Positions 46,345 to 61,503 of a DNA stretch of 64,000 bases are shown here, piece by piece. Positions within the stretch are counted from its first letter, which is position 1. Every line of letters begins with the position of its first letter. The position numbers and the translations under genes were made by a program. The notes beneath the pieces were generated by a model, which worked only from the letters and a program-made list of their open reading frames with translations, made no database searches and was not told the origin of the DNA. This DNA comes from Colletotrichum lupini (lineage: Eukaryota; Ascomycota; Sordariomycetes; Glomerellales; Glomerellaceae), in the NCBI RefSeq assembly GCF_023278565.1, contig NC_064678.1:3906001-3970000 (forward strand). Reading direction: 5' to 3'.

Positions 46345-47676
46345 ATGTCGGGCGCAAACTCGTGGTTGGCGAGGCAGCGGAAGAGCGACCTCGTCGAGAT
46401 TGCCGAGCTGACCGGACTTACTGGGTGAGCATTTTCCTCTTTTTTTCTACGGACGCGACGAATTTCTGCAGCTGTGACGGCTTTCTTGTCGCTCTGCAAG
46501 TCAGATTCGAGCTATGGGTGCGCTGTTGTCGCGTCGGTTGCGACTGACGTCAAAGCTGATTGAAGCGCATCGAGCTGTCGCAGAGAGGCCCACGATGCTA
46601 TTCAGACCACGCAAAAAAAAGCTAATAACGCGCTGCTTTCAGGTACGAGAATCAGAAAAAGGCCGACTTGGAAGTCACCCTCGATGAATACCTCGCCGAG
46701 AACACGATCCAGTTCTCCCAAAACCCCAAGCTTGCAGGCTACTACACCAGTCGCTCCAAGGCTGCCGGCTCACCCGTCAAGAGGGAGGCTCCCTTGACCG
46801 ATCTCGTCAAGTCCACGCGCCGCAGGGCGACGAGAGCCATCGAGGAGCTCCAGCCCGAGCCCGAGCCAGAGTAAGCCATACCTGCCACTCCTCTACGCGA
46901 TGCGCCTCAGAGGTCATCTAGATCCCTGAATCGCGACTAACACGCGTCACAGAAGAGCCGAATCCTCAAGCCCGGAGCCTGCCTTCTCCACCGCACTGGC
47001 GATGCGAACTCCCGCCCGCAACCTCTCTCTTGCGAGCCGCATTCCTCTGCCCGCGACGCCCGCTGATGTTGCTGAGGCCGTCGACCGTCACACTGTCGCT
47101 CTGCGCGAGCGCGCGACGGAACTCTACGACCAGTCTGGCATCCAGGAGGGCACCCAAGCTGTGCGCTCCTCCCTGTCAACCGTCACGTCGGTGCTGTTCA
47201 CCGTGGCCGCGTTCGAGGCGTGGAACTTGAGAGCAGAGGTCTTGCCCCTCCGCTACGCCTTCACCATCCCCGCGATCCCGGCCCTGGGCACCAACTTCTA
47301 CCCCGTTTACGTACCTGACGCGTTCTTGTTCGTGACCTCGTCCTTCTGGTCGCCTGTCACGCTTTGGACCCTCACTTCTGTCCTTATTCCCTCCTTATTT
47401 GGGTACTTCTACAATCTGAGCGCGGCGAGCCATCCCCAGCCTCGCGGCCGCAAGTCGTCGACCGTTGAGTACAACGTCGACCCCTTGGTCTTCAGCATCG
47501 TCAAGGCTCTGATCTCGTTCGTTGTTTACGCCCAAAAGGTCAACTTTGGCGGCTGGATCAACGAAAACTCGATCGGCCGCATCAATGGTGCTCTGTATGG
47601 AGAGTGGAAGGGCATCTTGACTGGGGCTGCCATCACCGGGCTTGTAAGCCTCTACGACGCCGTGCTGAAGAAATAG
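46345..47676 (+). CDS. SAP/LEM-like multi-pass membrane protein
   Basis: Exons 46345-46424, 46643-46870 and 46953-47676 join in phase (GG|G, GA|A) to 343 residues. Residues 5-50 (SWLARQRKSDLVEIAELTGL then YENQKKADLEVTLDEYL) look like a helix-extended-loop-helix DNA-binding fold of the SAP/HeH/LEM type. A Lys/Arg-rich and acidic linker follows (PVKREAPLTDLVKSTRRRAT; EELQPEPEPE). The C-terminal 200 residues contain about four hydrophobic spans (around TVTSVLFTVAAFEAW, DAFLFVTSSFWSPVTLW, LTSVLIPSLFGYFY, FSIVKALISFVVYA). A small DNA-binding-like head joined to membrane spans resembles inner nuclear membrane proteins such as Src1/Man1, so a nuclear-envelope chromatin tether is a reasonable guess, but I do not recognise a named family. 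Intron 1 is 218 nt, intron 2 is 82 nt. Confidence 0.82.
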
Positions 47677-48745
47677 GAGCCATCTGCTCGGAACACGACA
47701 CTTTCTCGAGCTCCTCGAGCACATGGGACTCCTTCCAGCAGTCCGCGGCGCACAAGGGGAAGAAATACACGGAAGCTTCGCAATCGTACTGTTTGAACCC
47801 TCGCATTGCGCTAAATCAGGCGCTTTGCTTCTTTCTTTCTCGTCACTCAATGGCGGCGTTCTGGGCGTTCCATCGGCGTCACACGTGGCTCTTTTGGCTG
47901 ATACCTTTTTCAAATTTGCGAGTGAGATGCTCATGACGATGGCCAACATCGCCTCTGGTTTCCGGAGAACACAGGCCCCTTGGACTGGTTCGGCAGATTT
48001 CTTGCTAGAGCGGTGGCCTTCGTTCAGGAGACTGGGCGCGACTTGTCCGGTTATTGTTCTTGTGGGATTGGAATCTTGTTGCCTTTTTCTACAATTATAG
48101 TGTGATTCAGTTCTAGCGGTCATGGGTATTGGTGGATGGGCGGCAGAGTTTCCCTCTTGGCGAAACGCATGTCGACAGATTCTTACACCTTGGATCTGGG
48201 AGGGAGGGCGCTAAGACTGCTCTGGGTGTTTTGCCCTTGTGGAAGTCACGAGAGATGACCTGAGGAAATATACTGCTTTTGAAGTTCTACCCCATTTCAC
48301 TTTGCCTGCGCTTTACTCTTTGCTTGGCTGACAGTGTCTGGTCCGCAACGTGGATGGCGAAACATAATTTAATCATGGACAGCTAAGACACTGAAGCACG
48401 ACACACGATGCTAGTCTTTGAAGGGAACAATGGCGGGGTGAATCCCTTGTGTTTGTAGGGCTCTGATCATAGTGCCCAGAGCCGACCTCTGCCTTGGTCC
48501 GTTCCTACGTGTTGTAGCCTTTGCTAGCCAATGAGAAGGGAAACGGCAGAGAGATAGGATAATTAGTCGAGCAGAGCCATCAGATGTATGATATCAGCTC
48601 AAAATTGCACGACCTCGACAGCCACTCTCACCAATGACACTTAGAGAGCAACTGACTACTCGATATCATGGAGGGTAGGCAGTCTTCACCTGCTGACTAC
48701 CAACCTAGTACTGCCCAAGGGAGCATGGATTTCTGCGCGACTGCA

Positions 48746-48783
48746 CCACAGCAAAACCACAGCAAAACCACAGCAAAACCACC
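48746..48783 (+). repeat. Tandem CCACAGCAAAA, 3 copies
   Basis: Three perfect 11-nt copies at 48746, 48757 and 48768, then a partial CCAC. Intergenic. Confidence 0.9.
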
Positions 48784-48972
48784 TAAAAGTTCTTAGAATT
48801 GGGTAGTCATGTGGCAAACGCTCCTAATTATTTGCTTCCGGTAGTGAAAGACTACCTGGTACACCAGACGACTGTACTCATGATAGATGTTCCGCTTTGA
48901 TGACGGGCATGCTCCCCCACGCGCTTACATAAGGCACGTCCAAGCACCCGGACCATCCCGGCAGCCGGCCAG

Positions 48973-48977
48973 CCAAT
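48973..48977 (+). promoter_or_regulatory. CCAAT box before complex I gene
   Basis: CCAAT 218 nt upstream of the start codon at 49191, at a typical distance for a HAP/CBC site. The link to respiratory control is family knowledge; occupancy here is inferred. Confidence 0.4.
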
Positions 48978-49190
48978 CAAAACGCCGCTAATGCAATTAG
49001 CGAGAAAAGAGGCGAAAACCATCAACGCTCGTCGACAACGTCAACCATCTTTCCCGAAAAGAGAGCCCCCCCGACCGTCTGCCTTTGAAAGTCGTCCTCC
49101 GCCGGCCGCCCCTCCCCGCGATAAACCCTCTCCACTCCTCACCAACTCAGTTTCTCCCGAAGAGGAATCGAACCAACTCGGATCACCAAG

Positions 49191-50223
49191 ATGCTTTCCT
49201 CCACGAGGACAGCGGCCTCATTGGCCCTGCGAGGTAAGCTCTCCCCCGAGTCGTCGTCGTCTCCGGTCTACCGAGGAACCGGGACCGCAATCACCACACC
49301 ATCAATCTCCCTTCGCGGGCTATCCAATTGCGCGGCTACCCGGACGATATCCCACGAGACCCTGTCATCAATCGCCAAGGAGACAATGGATGTGTGTCGC
49401 GGTCTCAATTGGAGCTCTTTTCGCAATGGGGGAGGAAAGAGAAAGCGGAAACATTTGACTGACCTCAATTGGCCACTATAGCGAAGCCCACCGCGTCCAT
49501 CACCCCCTTCAGAATCGCCGCCGCCTCGATCTCCTCCTCGTCACGAAAGGACGCCAGCCCCGCCGCTGCGCACTCGACCGGCCTCATCAAGAAGGAGCGC
49601 AAGGAAGTGCCCCTGGTTAGCCAGGAGGGCACCAAGGGTGTTTTGCAATATGCTCTGTACGGCCCCCTGTGTCCGCCCTGTCCCTCCTCATCACAAAACC
49701 ACGCCCGATATCGATCAAAAGGAGCTCTTCTCCCAATGGCAATAGACACTAATCAAGCAACCCGTCTCACAGCACCTCCCTCGACGTAATAACGAACTGG
49801 GCTCGTCAGTCCTCCCTCTGGCCCATGACCTTCGGTCTCGCCTGCTGCGCCGTCGAGATGATGCACCTCTCCACCCCCCGCTACGATCAGGATCGTCTCG
49901 GAATCATTTTCCGTGCCTCCCCCCGCCAGTCCGACGTGATGATCGTCGCCGGCACCCTCACCAACAAGATGGCCCCCGCCCTGCGCCAAGTCTACGACCA
50001 GATGCCCGAGCCCCGCTGGGTCATCTCCATGGGCTCCTGCGCCAACGGCGGCGGCTACTACCACTACTCGTACTCCGTCGTCCGTGGCTGCGACCGCGTC
50101 GTCCCCGTCGACGTCTATGTCCCCGGCTGCCCCCCGACCTCCGAGGCCCTCATGTACGGCATCTTCCAGCTTCAGCGCAAGATGCGCAACACCAAGATCA
50201 CCCGCATGTGGTACCGCAAGTAG
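49191..50223 (+). CDS. Complex I subunit NDUFS7/PSST (20 kDa)
   Basis: Carries iron-sulphur cluster N2, the last before ubiquinone, in NADH:ubiquinone oxidoreductase of the mitochondrial inner membrane. Exons 49191-49233, 49482-49656 and 49773-50223 join in phase (G|CG, CT|C) to 222 residues. The N-terminal 70 residues are Ser/Ala/Arg-rich and should be a mitochondrial presequence. The mature part is the conserved subunit: [20 protein letters not shown], the cluster motif [44 protein letters not shown] and [19 protein letters not shown]. All four N2 cysteines (CC, GSC, PGC) are present. Introns are 248 and 116 nt. The presequence is spread over exons 1 and 2 and the catalytic part is mostly in exon 3. 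Confidence 0.97.
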
Positions 50224-51554
50224 ATTCGCTGCCTCGTTGCAAAACTTCTCTGCGTTTTGGAGAGTCGGGGAAAACGAGAGGACGGAGAACGGATCACGGA
50301 TTGAAAACGAGTCGGAGAGAATATCGAGACGGCGTGGCCAAAGGTGGGCGGTACTTTTTTGCTGGACCGCACATCCAGTAAAAGAGAGGCAACTGGCGGT
50401 CCAGTAGAGGAGGAAAATGCCGAGGCCCGGAAAGAAGAGATTGAGGCACACCAGGCACGTCGGGGCTCTTTCATAACGGCAAGACTTGGGCTTCATGTTT
50501 TCTTTTGTATGCGGTTGCGTGCGTGGGCGTGGCTATGTACATATGCGGAGGTTTTCATCCGCAAACGATCGCGGTCGTGTAGATTACAAGTTCTGCCATC
50601 ATTTCAAAACCATGTTTAACTGATCTCGCAGCCCCGTGTCGTGAGACGATCCCACCTTGGTGTGTATTGATGCCAGAGGGGAGGCTTCAGATTCAGATAA
50701 GAATAGGACGCAAAGTCGGCTCATCGACAGCCATCGCGTTACCGAGTTTCATGGCTCTGCGACGTTGACCGTTACTTCTTTTTTGCTCTCTTGTGAAGGT
50801 TGCCTTAGGTCTGTTCTCCCACACCTATACTCAGGCCAAAGTAGACACTCTTTATCAGTCCAGAGCTTAGCAGAGAAAGAGAGACACAGACACACGCAGT
50901 GGCACTCTCAAATGAGGTATGTATGTATATAAACTATATATCTGATGCGGATATCGCACTGGAGTTGTGATGCCCGAGAATAATCAAATGCGCCCGTCAT
51001 CCCTTTGCTTAGCTTTCCTGTCTCTTGCCCTCGGAAGGCCCTGGTCGTTCGAGCATCTCTCTCTCTCTCTCTCTTTCTCTCCTCCCCGAGGCGGTAAATT
51101 AAGTCCCTCCTTGCTGCAGACTCACTTCGCAGACATCTAAGGTTATCGATGCAAATTTGCCACACCCAAGGAGCTTTTTGGTACAACAACAGTTTCCCCT
51201 TCGACAACTCTGCTCGTACTTTGCCACATTTCGACTCGAGTCGCTTCGTCTCGTCATCACTTTCCACTACCCCACCGCATATAGAAAGAAGAAGAATCAG
51301 AGGTTTATTCCAAGTATCCCTACCGCACGCCGAACATCCGAATGAATTTGATGCTGTGAAATCATACTAGCAGTAGCTTCGAACCGAGCCCACCCCAACG
51401 TGTACTGGATGCAATGTGCTTCGCGCATGCTCTCCTCACATACGGCGGTGAAGATCCAGCCACTACGTGGCGAAGGCTCGTGCTTTCATCGTCCTTTTTG
51501 CGCATGCTTAAACGCATACGCAAAGACATGAGCCCCATCGGACGTATGAGGCAT
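50224..51554. other. Intergenic between convergent genes
   Basis: 1.3 kb between the 3' ends of the complex I and Rsp5 genes. It contains a (TC)9 run at 51056-51074 and no supportable gene. Confidence 0.5.
51056..51074 (+). repeat. Microsatellite (TC)9
   Basis: Nine to ten perfect TC copies in intergenic DNA. Confidence 0.9.
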
Positions 51555-54397
<2,843 letters not shown>

Positions 54398-57300
54398 TTC
54401 GTCGCGGGATAGCCAGCGACAACGGTGTCGACTCCCAAAATATCTGGCGTGCTCAGATCAAGGTCGTTCGTTCTTGGAACAGATGAGGGGGGCGGGCGTT
54501 TCGTGGATGACGTTTGGAAAGTGACCGGTCGCGGCGATACGGCGGAAAAGATTGTCGACGACAATCGGGACCGGAATACAGCAAAAGGATGCTTTTGCTG
54601 GTGAGAGGTAGCGTAGTGCGGGTTGGCGTTGACGACGACGACAAGGACGACGGCGAAAGGCAGAGCTGAGGCTGTGCAGTGCTGTGCAGTGCAGAAAAGC
54701 CCCCCGCTTCAACGAGCCAAGTGGGCTGGGTTTTTGGGGGCCTTGGAGTTCCCTTCGGGGGTGCGGCGGATGATAAGGTGACGCGGCGGGCGGGAAGACC
54801 GAGCGAGGCTAAGAAAGCAGCGGAGGAACAGTAAGGATACTGGCGAGATCGAATCGAACCAGCGATGCAGTAGACTTTGTTGGCCGTCTCTGTATCAATC
54901 TATCTCCGGAGGGCGACAAAAGGTCGACCGGTGGGATTCGATGGGAGGGAGTTTGAAGGTTGGAAGAGACAGGATGGAGCGAATTTGGTGTTTTGGCAAG
55001 GTAAGTCAGCCAGTCGCCCCCGTCTGAGCGCTTGTCAAACGGTACGGAGTACGTGTGTGCGAGTGGATTTTGTCTCCGGTCGGAAGTTCGCAGCAGAGGG
55101 AAAGACGGTTGTTAGGCGTGATGCGGGAGGTGAGGTATGCGGTGGGTAGGAGGAAGTGTCAGGTTCAGCGCTATCTGACTCTGAGAGGTGCTCCAGTATG
55201 CGGCGTGCGGCGTGCGATGAGCCTGTGCTTCCATCAGCTTTCACCCTTGATGACCTCAGCAGGGTGACGGACGGGAGCAGTGATTACGGCACCTGCAGCA
55301 GCGCTAACAGCGACGCAGCTGTAGTGGCAGGGCAGTGATGTCCACTGTATCCGTAGGTAAGGCAGGTCAATAGGTACCTTAAGGTAAGCTGGCGTGGCTG
55401 GTAAGGTCAGATACTGATGGTGAGCGTAGGATGAGGTGAGTGTCCTGGACGATTCCCAGCTCGGTTCGACATGGAGAGCCAAGGAACCTGGAAGTGCGGA
55501 TGGCGAATCCCACTTGTTAGCACTTGGCGGGGCCCAGAGGTCACTGTGGGGTACCACGGAAAGCGGGCAAAACCTCTCGGCGGTGGTCGGGTTGTATCCA
55601 CAATTCGAGACCCACCTCAACTCACTCCTGGTGAGCACCTCGAGAGAAGTGTAAGTATTCTTCACCCATGAACCTCACCAAGATCAACTGCATCTCATAA
55701 GAAGTCGATTGCGCTTCAATAACTCGTAGACATCCCATGGCTTTGGTGATGCCATGGCATTTCTTGGGAAGATGTGTCAGCAGATTCTGACCGGAGGGCT
55801 GTCTGACAAAATGAAACGACAGATGAATGTGAGATACAAGTGTACATGACGTCTCAGCCCAGACTGATTGACGATGGACATACCTTAGTTAAGCGCTCCA
55901 TCTCTCGACTTATCTTGCTTACCACAGCAGCTTTGCCATGACATCTGGAAGTTGCGAACAGCTCTATCTCCTTCGTGAGACATGTATCGTCGGTATAGTG
56001 ACTGCGTTCTCCATCTGTCCGTATATCATACATTGTCTCATTCGCCACTCTTCTATCCTGTCTTCTTACCAGGTATATACAGCATCCAGCTTGAGCTACA
56101 GTTCGGGACTGGAATATGGATGTGAAGCAAGTACCTCACCTTAACTCTCTTGCAAGTACCTCGCCAAGAACAACGAATGGCAACGCAGAGAGAAGAAATG
56201 GAAATCAAAACAAACCAGAACCGAGTGACAGGGCCTCCAGCTTTTCCCAAACTTCTAAACGCTGTTCCCAATGGTGTTTCGGATGCCCATGGCCGTCAGA
56301 AAGCTGCCAATCCCACGCGCCCCCTACCTGCCTTTTGCCTGTACCTGCGGTGCTGCGGTGCCCTGACTGACTGGCATGGCCAAGTCTTTTCACCCTTGCC
56401 CCGTACTTTACCCAGTCGAGTCCCGTCAAGCTGGGGGCTCGAGAGAGTCGAGAGAACGACCTAACAACCTGCCGCTCGGTACGGATCCCTGCCGACCTCA
56501 CCTGTACCCTGACCCGCGCCGCCGTGCTAACAGTTGGGACTGAGGGAGGGAGGGAAGGGGTGCCCGAAAGGCTTGGGAGGCCCCTCAGTTCGGGCCGTAG
56601 ACACTGCCAGACACAGCAGACAGAGAGTCTAGAACCTGACCAAGCGATTGTATGAGCAGATGCCACTCTTTACATAATCTCTCGTGGCGATTTTGAAATC
56701 AGTATTATCAACAAGAAGTTTCTGCTCTTGTTTCTTCGCCTTCGAGTTTTCCCGCGGATAGGAGAATGTTTGAATTCGTAATCTGTATTTCTCATTGTCT
56801 GCTCTCGAAAGGAACTTTTCTCGAGAGTCTCTCGCTAGAAGCACGAACCTACCGGGACGCGAGAAAGCAGAAACGGCGCATTGTTGCTCGTCCCATCCCA
56901 CCACCAACCCCCGGCTCCCCGAACCTCATGCGCTACGGCCACCCTCTCTTTCTCACCTCTCTGTGTCTTCCGTCTCTCTATCTCTATCTCTCGCTTCTTG
57001 CCTGTGTCTCTCCATCATACAGTAACCTACTCATTCAAGATCCTCTCAAGCATAATAGCTCAATTCATCAGCGCCATCTTCCCTAATGCTGGCTTTCCGA
57101 AGATTGCCTCAAGCTGGAGGGGGCATATTCGTTGGTGCCCCGGCACGTCCAGTCCGTTCCCCCCCTCATCCCTCCCGACGGTCCAACCGTCACATCCATC
57201 CACATCCCTTCTTTTTGCTTCGGCGCGAAAGCACAGTGAACAAGAAGCGGCATAGGGTATACCATAAATAAACAAGAGACCAGCCCAAACACGGTCGTCT

Positions 57301-58956
57301 GCCCAAAAGTTCCCACCCAATCACCTCCCGCCTATGTCCCAATTCCTTTCCTTTGGGAAAGGACAAAAACAAGGGGAGGGGGGACCTTGCAATCCAATCG
57401 CTGCCGCGGGACCATGGGGGAATATACTGGGCAGAGAGAGAGGTAGAGAAGGGATCTCACGGCATCGCAACCGACAGAGTCCAGCAAGCACGTGCCGCAG
57501 AGACGCTTCGCTTTCTGCTGATTCCCACAACCAATCTTTTGTGCGGGGAGAACACCCTCTTGCCCTTCCTCTTCCAGGGCAGTCTTGCGTGTGTCTTCAT
57601 GGACAGGTTAGTTCCCAATGTTCGATTGAGGCCCCCTCGAAACCCACTGGGGACAGCCACTTCCGTGTGTCAGCTCGCGCGGGAGGGAGGGATGGATGCT
57701 TAGGAGCCCGTCCTGAGGCGGGCAACTGTGCGCCCGGGTCGGGCGGCGTCGTGGGTCACCTGCGGAAGGACGGCACCACTAGGCTTGTCCGCCCGTCTCG
57801 TCTTGTTGATGTCCCGGCTCCATGGTTTTCACATGACTTGTCACTTGGCAGTCGGTATTCATGACGTATAGGTTTCTCCTCCTATACGGGAGAGTTTGGA
57901 CATCGTGATCCTACACATGTTCATGTTCAATTGAATGCCGGTTGCTCGGCCTTTGGGTTTTAAAGAAACATTGTAGAGCGACTGTTGGCAAAGGCGTCAT
58001 CTCATTCCGGGCATTTCCCAGCAGAAGCTATATTAAGTGGTCAGAACATGCTAGGATAAACTCAAAGAGACAGGTACGTTTCGTGGTTCACTTGAATGTT
58101 ATGCGAAGAGCTATCTGGGGGGAAAGAGCGTTCCTCAGCACCTGTGATAATTTCGGGAAAGGATTTCGTTGTTGATATGCGACAAAATACGACCAACGTA
58201 GCGCGGGTTGCTGTGGTTTTCATACTTTTGTTGGCAGGGAGTTTCTGGTGGGCGGTGAGCGCCCCCAGCTGCACGCCACTACATCTGGAACGATAGTTTC
58301 GTTCCCCCCCCCCCCCCCCCCCCCCCACAGATGTACGATGATAAACCCACGCGCTCTGCAGACTTAATGAAGGAAAGACATTGTCAGGATTTCTCGAATC
58401 AAGAACCAGAACCTGGAGCAATTTCGACCCAAAGAAGTCGAAGAACAGGAAAGTACGCCTCTACTTCTACAGCAGCGTAGTCCATGTATCTACACAGACA
58501 CATCTCTCTCCTCACTGATACATCACAGCGTCCCAACACCCGGTTCCGATTTAACTGCGGTGGATGTATGTGCCTTTTCACGAAGTCCGGCCCAGCATGT
58601 GATATCTGCTGGCCCAGATCGCAATGAGTCTCTTGGTTGGCGTCATGTTCCTGTTCATCACATTCGGCCACCGCTGCCTGTAACAACCAAATCACGCATC
58701 GATCTACAAACTGTCATTCCACGGGTGTTACTCTTTGTCCAAAATTGTACTCTGAGATGCGGTGATTCATCCATCGAAATTGAAATACTCGTCGACTGAA
58801 TGTAAAAGCCTGACCAATCCCTGAACGCCATATCGAATCTTTCTCCTTTCCCTACCGTCCTGTATGTTACAATCGAAGCAATGAATCGCGTCGCACCCTC
58901 TCATCCGGGCTACTAGACATAAGCGAGTCCTCGGGAGGCGTCACTCTGCCTAATGC
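54398..58956. other. Gene-poor 4.6 kb
   Basis: It includes the Rsp5 promoter and leader next to 54400-54800, a TAGGTACCTTAAGGTA motif at 55371-55386, pyrimidine-rich DNA at 56880-57060, and a 23-nt C run at 58304-58326. Frames up to 176 residues (57334-57864) overlap others on both strands and lack motifs. No gene is supported. Confidence 0.45.
58304..58326 (+). repeat. Poly-C homopolymer, 23 nt
   Basis: An uninterrupted run of 23 C in intergenic DNA. The fourth such tract, again C on the plus strand. Confidence 0.9.
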
Positions 58957-59698
58957 CTAATAAGGGGTGTATCCTCCTCTGCCCCGGCCGCGGTAGCCTC
59001 CACGGTAGCCACCGCGAGGCGGGAAACCGCCACGGCCGCCAAAGCCGCCGCGACCTCCTCTCCCGCCGCCACGACCGCGGCCACGAGACATGCCGGGGAT
59101 ATTGGTGCGCTTGGGGACGACCTTGAGGTTGCGGCCCTTGAAGACGCTCTCGTTGAGGACCAGGGCCTGGGCAACGAGGCTGGGCTCGGTGAACTCGACG
59201 TAGGCATATCTGTAGTGCAAAGCGCATGTTAGTCTCTGAGCCATTTTTCGGGCGCGTTTCTCGGGTGGGCTTCCGTAACGTACCCCTTGGGCTGTCCAGT
59301 GAACTTGTCCAACAAAATGGTGACGCGGTTGATAGAGCCACAGCTCTGGAAGTGAGCTTGAATCTCCTCGGGCGAGGCAGAGTAGTCGACGTTGCCGACA
59401 AAGATACTGCGGCTGTCGATATCCTCCTTGTTCTCTGAAAGTTCCCGGCTCTGTTGGTCGAGGCTGGCTTGCATTTCGCGCAACTTGGCGGCCTCCTCTT
59501 CCATCTCGGCTACCCGCCTCTTCATCGCAGAGATCTCCTCCTACGGTCTTCTGTCAGTTTAACCTCCTCTTATCTGCGAAAGCCAGTGATGAATCTAGGC
59601 TCTTTGCGCACCTCATCGTGGCCATCTTCCTCGCCGACGCTGTTGTTCTCGACGTTGTGGTCCTCCACAGGGGTATCCTCGGGCTTGACGTCCGCCAT
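58957..59698 (-). CDS. Poly(A)-binding protein, PABPN1/Pabp2 type
   Basis: A nuclear RNA-binding protein that coats growing poly(A) tails. Exons 59698-59612, 59540-59284 and 59209-58957 join in phase (phase 0; GG|A) to 198 residues. Residues 1-35 are acidic ([20 protein letters not shown]). Residues 30-65 are a coiled-coil ([20 protein letters not shown]). One RRM follows at about 75-150 with RNP2 SIFVGNV and RNP1 GYAYVEF, the latter formed across intron 2. The tail is Arg/Gly-rich ([20 protein letters not shown]) and ends TPY. Acidic head, coil, single RRM and RGG tail in this order are those of PABPN1. An in-frame ATG at 59764 would add 22 residues, but [10 protein letters not shown] is the more family-like start. 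Confidence 0.93.
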
Positions 59699-61503
59699 GG
59701 CTATAAGATTGGGCAGTCGTTGTTGATTTTGTGACGGCTCTGGATAGGATAGGCTATTAGCCATCGATGCTAGAAGAGAGAAGGGAGAAATGGTGCGACA
59801 AGGCAGACGCGCCCTTTTTTAAGGCGACCGCAGCCTCGGGAGGGGTCCGCTCGCTCAAAGCTGTTCGCGCACACAAAGAGTTTTAGTTGGGGCGGGAAAT
59901 ACTCACAGCTGTAACGACCGCAATTGACAAGCTCAGATCCTGAGCTGATTTGATGCAGCAGCTTGCGCAAGTGCTGGACGAGACAGGAGCTGAAGATTGA
60001 GGTAGACGTAGTGAAGGTATCCAGGAATTCTGATGCCAATGGGTAGGGGGAAAATCCACGGTTTAGCCGGACGCTCCGATAAGAGATAAGAGCTCCGACC
60101 TCAAGCTTTCGTCAACAGACTCGGAGCTACAAACGCATGCCCGGTTCCTTCAAACGATTGAGGAATGCTTTGCAGATGTTGCAAACTCAAAGATGAAGGC
60201 AAACTTCTAGTTTCTGCTTCAAAGTGCCTAAGGTGATGTAGGAAGGTACAACGGGCGAACAAAGTCATGACCGGTCAACCCGGGAAAGCACCTTGTCTAG
60301 CGGGATTCCGGAGCTACCTAGCTGTGCCCGCCGCTGGCCATGTAGATACCTTCCAAGATTCTTTCCTCTGGAGTAAGATACGGATATTGATAGTTCCACG
60401 TACATGAAGGGCAGCCTTTCATACTTTTTGGCGACAGTTCTAATCAAGACAGATTTGATCCGTGAGGTACTCTACTCATAGGCACACCTCGCGCTGGTCT
60501 CATCCGAAGGCTCCATTCCAGCCTACTCTTGATGTCGTGGTCTGGGACATCCGGCGGATGACTTTGGCAAACGAGACATTCTGGCGAGTGTTGCTCGTCG
60601 ATGGATTCTTGATCGACCAGCGAAACAAAGGAACGTATTCAACCCGTGAATCTTTCCCTCTTTCCTCATCTTTACCTTATTACCCTTACCGCCCGGTGAA
60701 CTCTTTACCTGGGCAAGACCTCAATCGATTTTTGGCACTGACTTCAATAGCTTTTGCTTGATCGATTCAATGGTCTCAAGACTAAGCAGGTATCGCGTCG
60801 AACCCTGGCCATGTTACATTGGAAATTTCCACCTGTGCTGTCATAGCGGGGGCAGTCATTGTTTACATACTATTCAAGCAGCGCAGAACATTGGGTACAT
60901 GTCGGATGGTACCCCTTGAGTCCTGACACAATTTACCAAGCCGATCTCAATCGTCAGCAACATGGCGCCGGACCTCCCCAGTCTCCGGATTGCTCGTCCA
61001 TCCGTGATCCACCCGGATCCGAGTCCGAAATCATTGCGGAAGCACCAAAATGCCCGCACATGGTGAATCTGGTACGTCTCACTCCAGCCCAGTATTGAAA
61101 CGCTCTTGGAAGTTGTCGTCCCATACCAAATGAGGTGGTGTAGCGTCTTAGTCAGCAGCCCCAAGTACAGGATTGCGGCACCCGCGCCTCGTGCGCTTGT
61201 CGTCGAATGCCCACGTGTGACGTCGCTGAAGGTGCACTGCGTCAGCACCGCATCGCCGGGTTGCCGGCTATCCTCCTTGGCCCCGGATTTTGTTTTTGTG
61301 TTTCTGTTATCTTTTTCCTCGCCCGCGCTCCATCCCGCTTCACCGCGCGAAGGGGAAGGATCCGCTCGCCCGGACAGGCTGCGACATCGCGATCGTTGTG
61401 CGCGCTCGCTGCGCAGTATACTTCGTATTACCACGGCCAGCCAAAGACCCTTGCTTTCCTGTCGTATCCTGAATGGGTGGGACCTTTTTCTCAATCAGAA
61501 ACC
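59699..61503. other. Divergent spacer, PABPN1-type gene/proton channel
   Basis: 1.8 kb between start codons that point away from each other. It has AGGTACC/CTACCT-type motifs at about 60230-60360 and no supportable gene; the frames at 60874-61494 are antisense overlaps without motifs. Confidence 0.5.

Larger units (their letters stand above)
47677..49190. other. Intergenic, upstream of complex I subunit
   Basis: 1.5 kb. It contains an 11-nt tandem repeat (48746-48783) and two CCAAT boxes (48528-48532 and 48973-48977). CCAAT is the site of the HAP complex that controls respiratory genes in fungi, which suits the downstream gene. No gene is supported. Confidence 0.5.

Noticed and set aside
51374..51400. 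tRNA B-box-like GGTTCGAAGC on the minus strand
   Set aside because: No A-box or foldable cloverleaf upstream.
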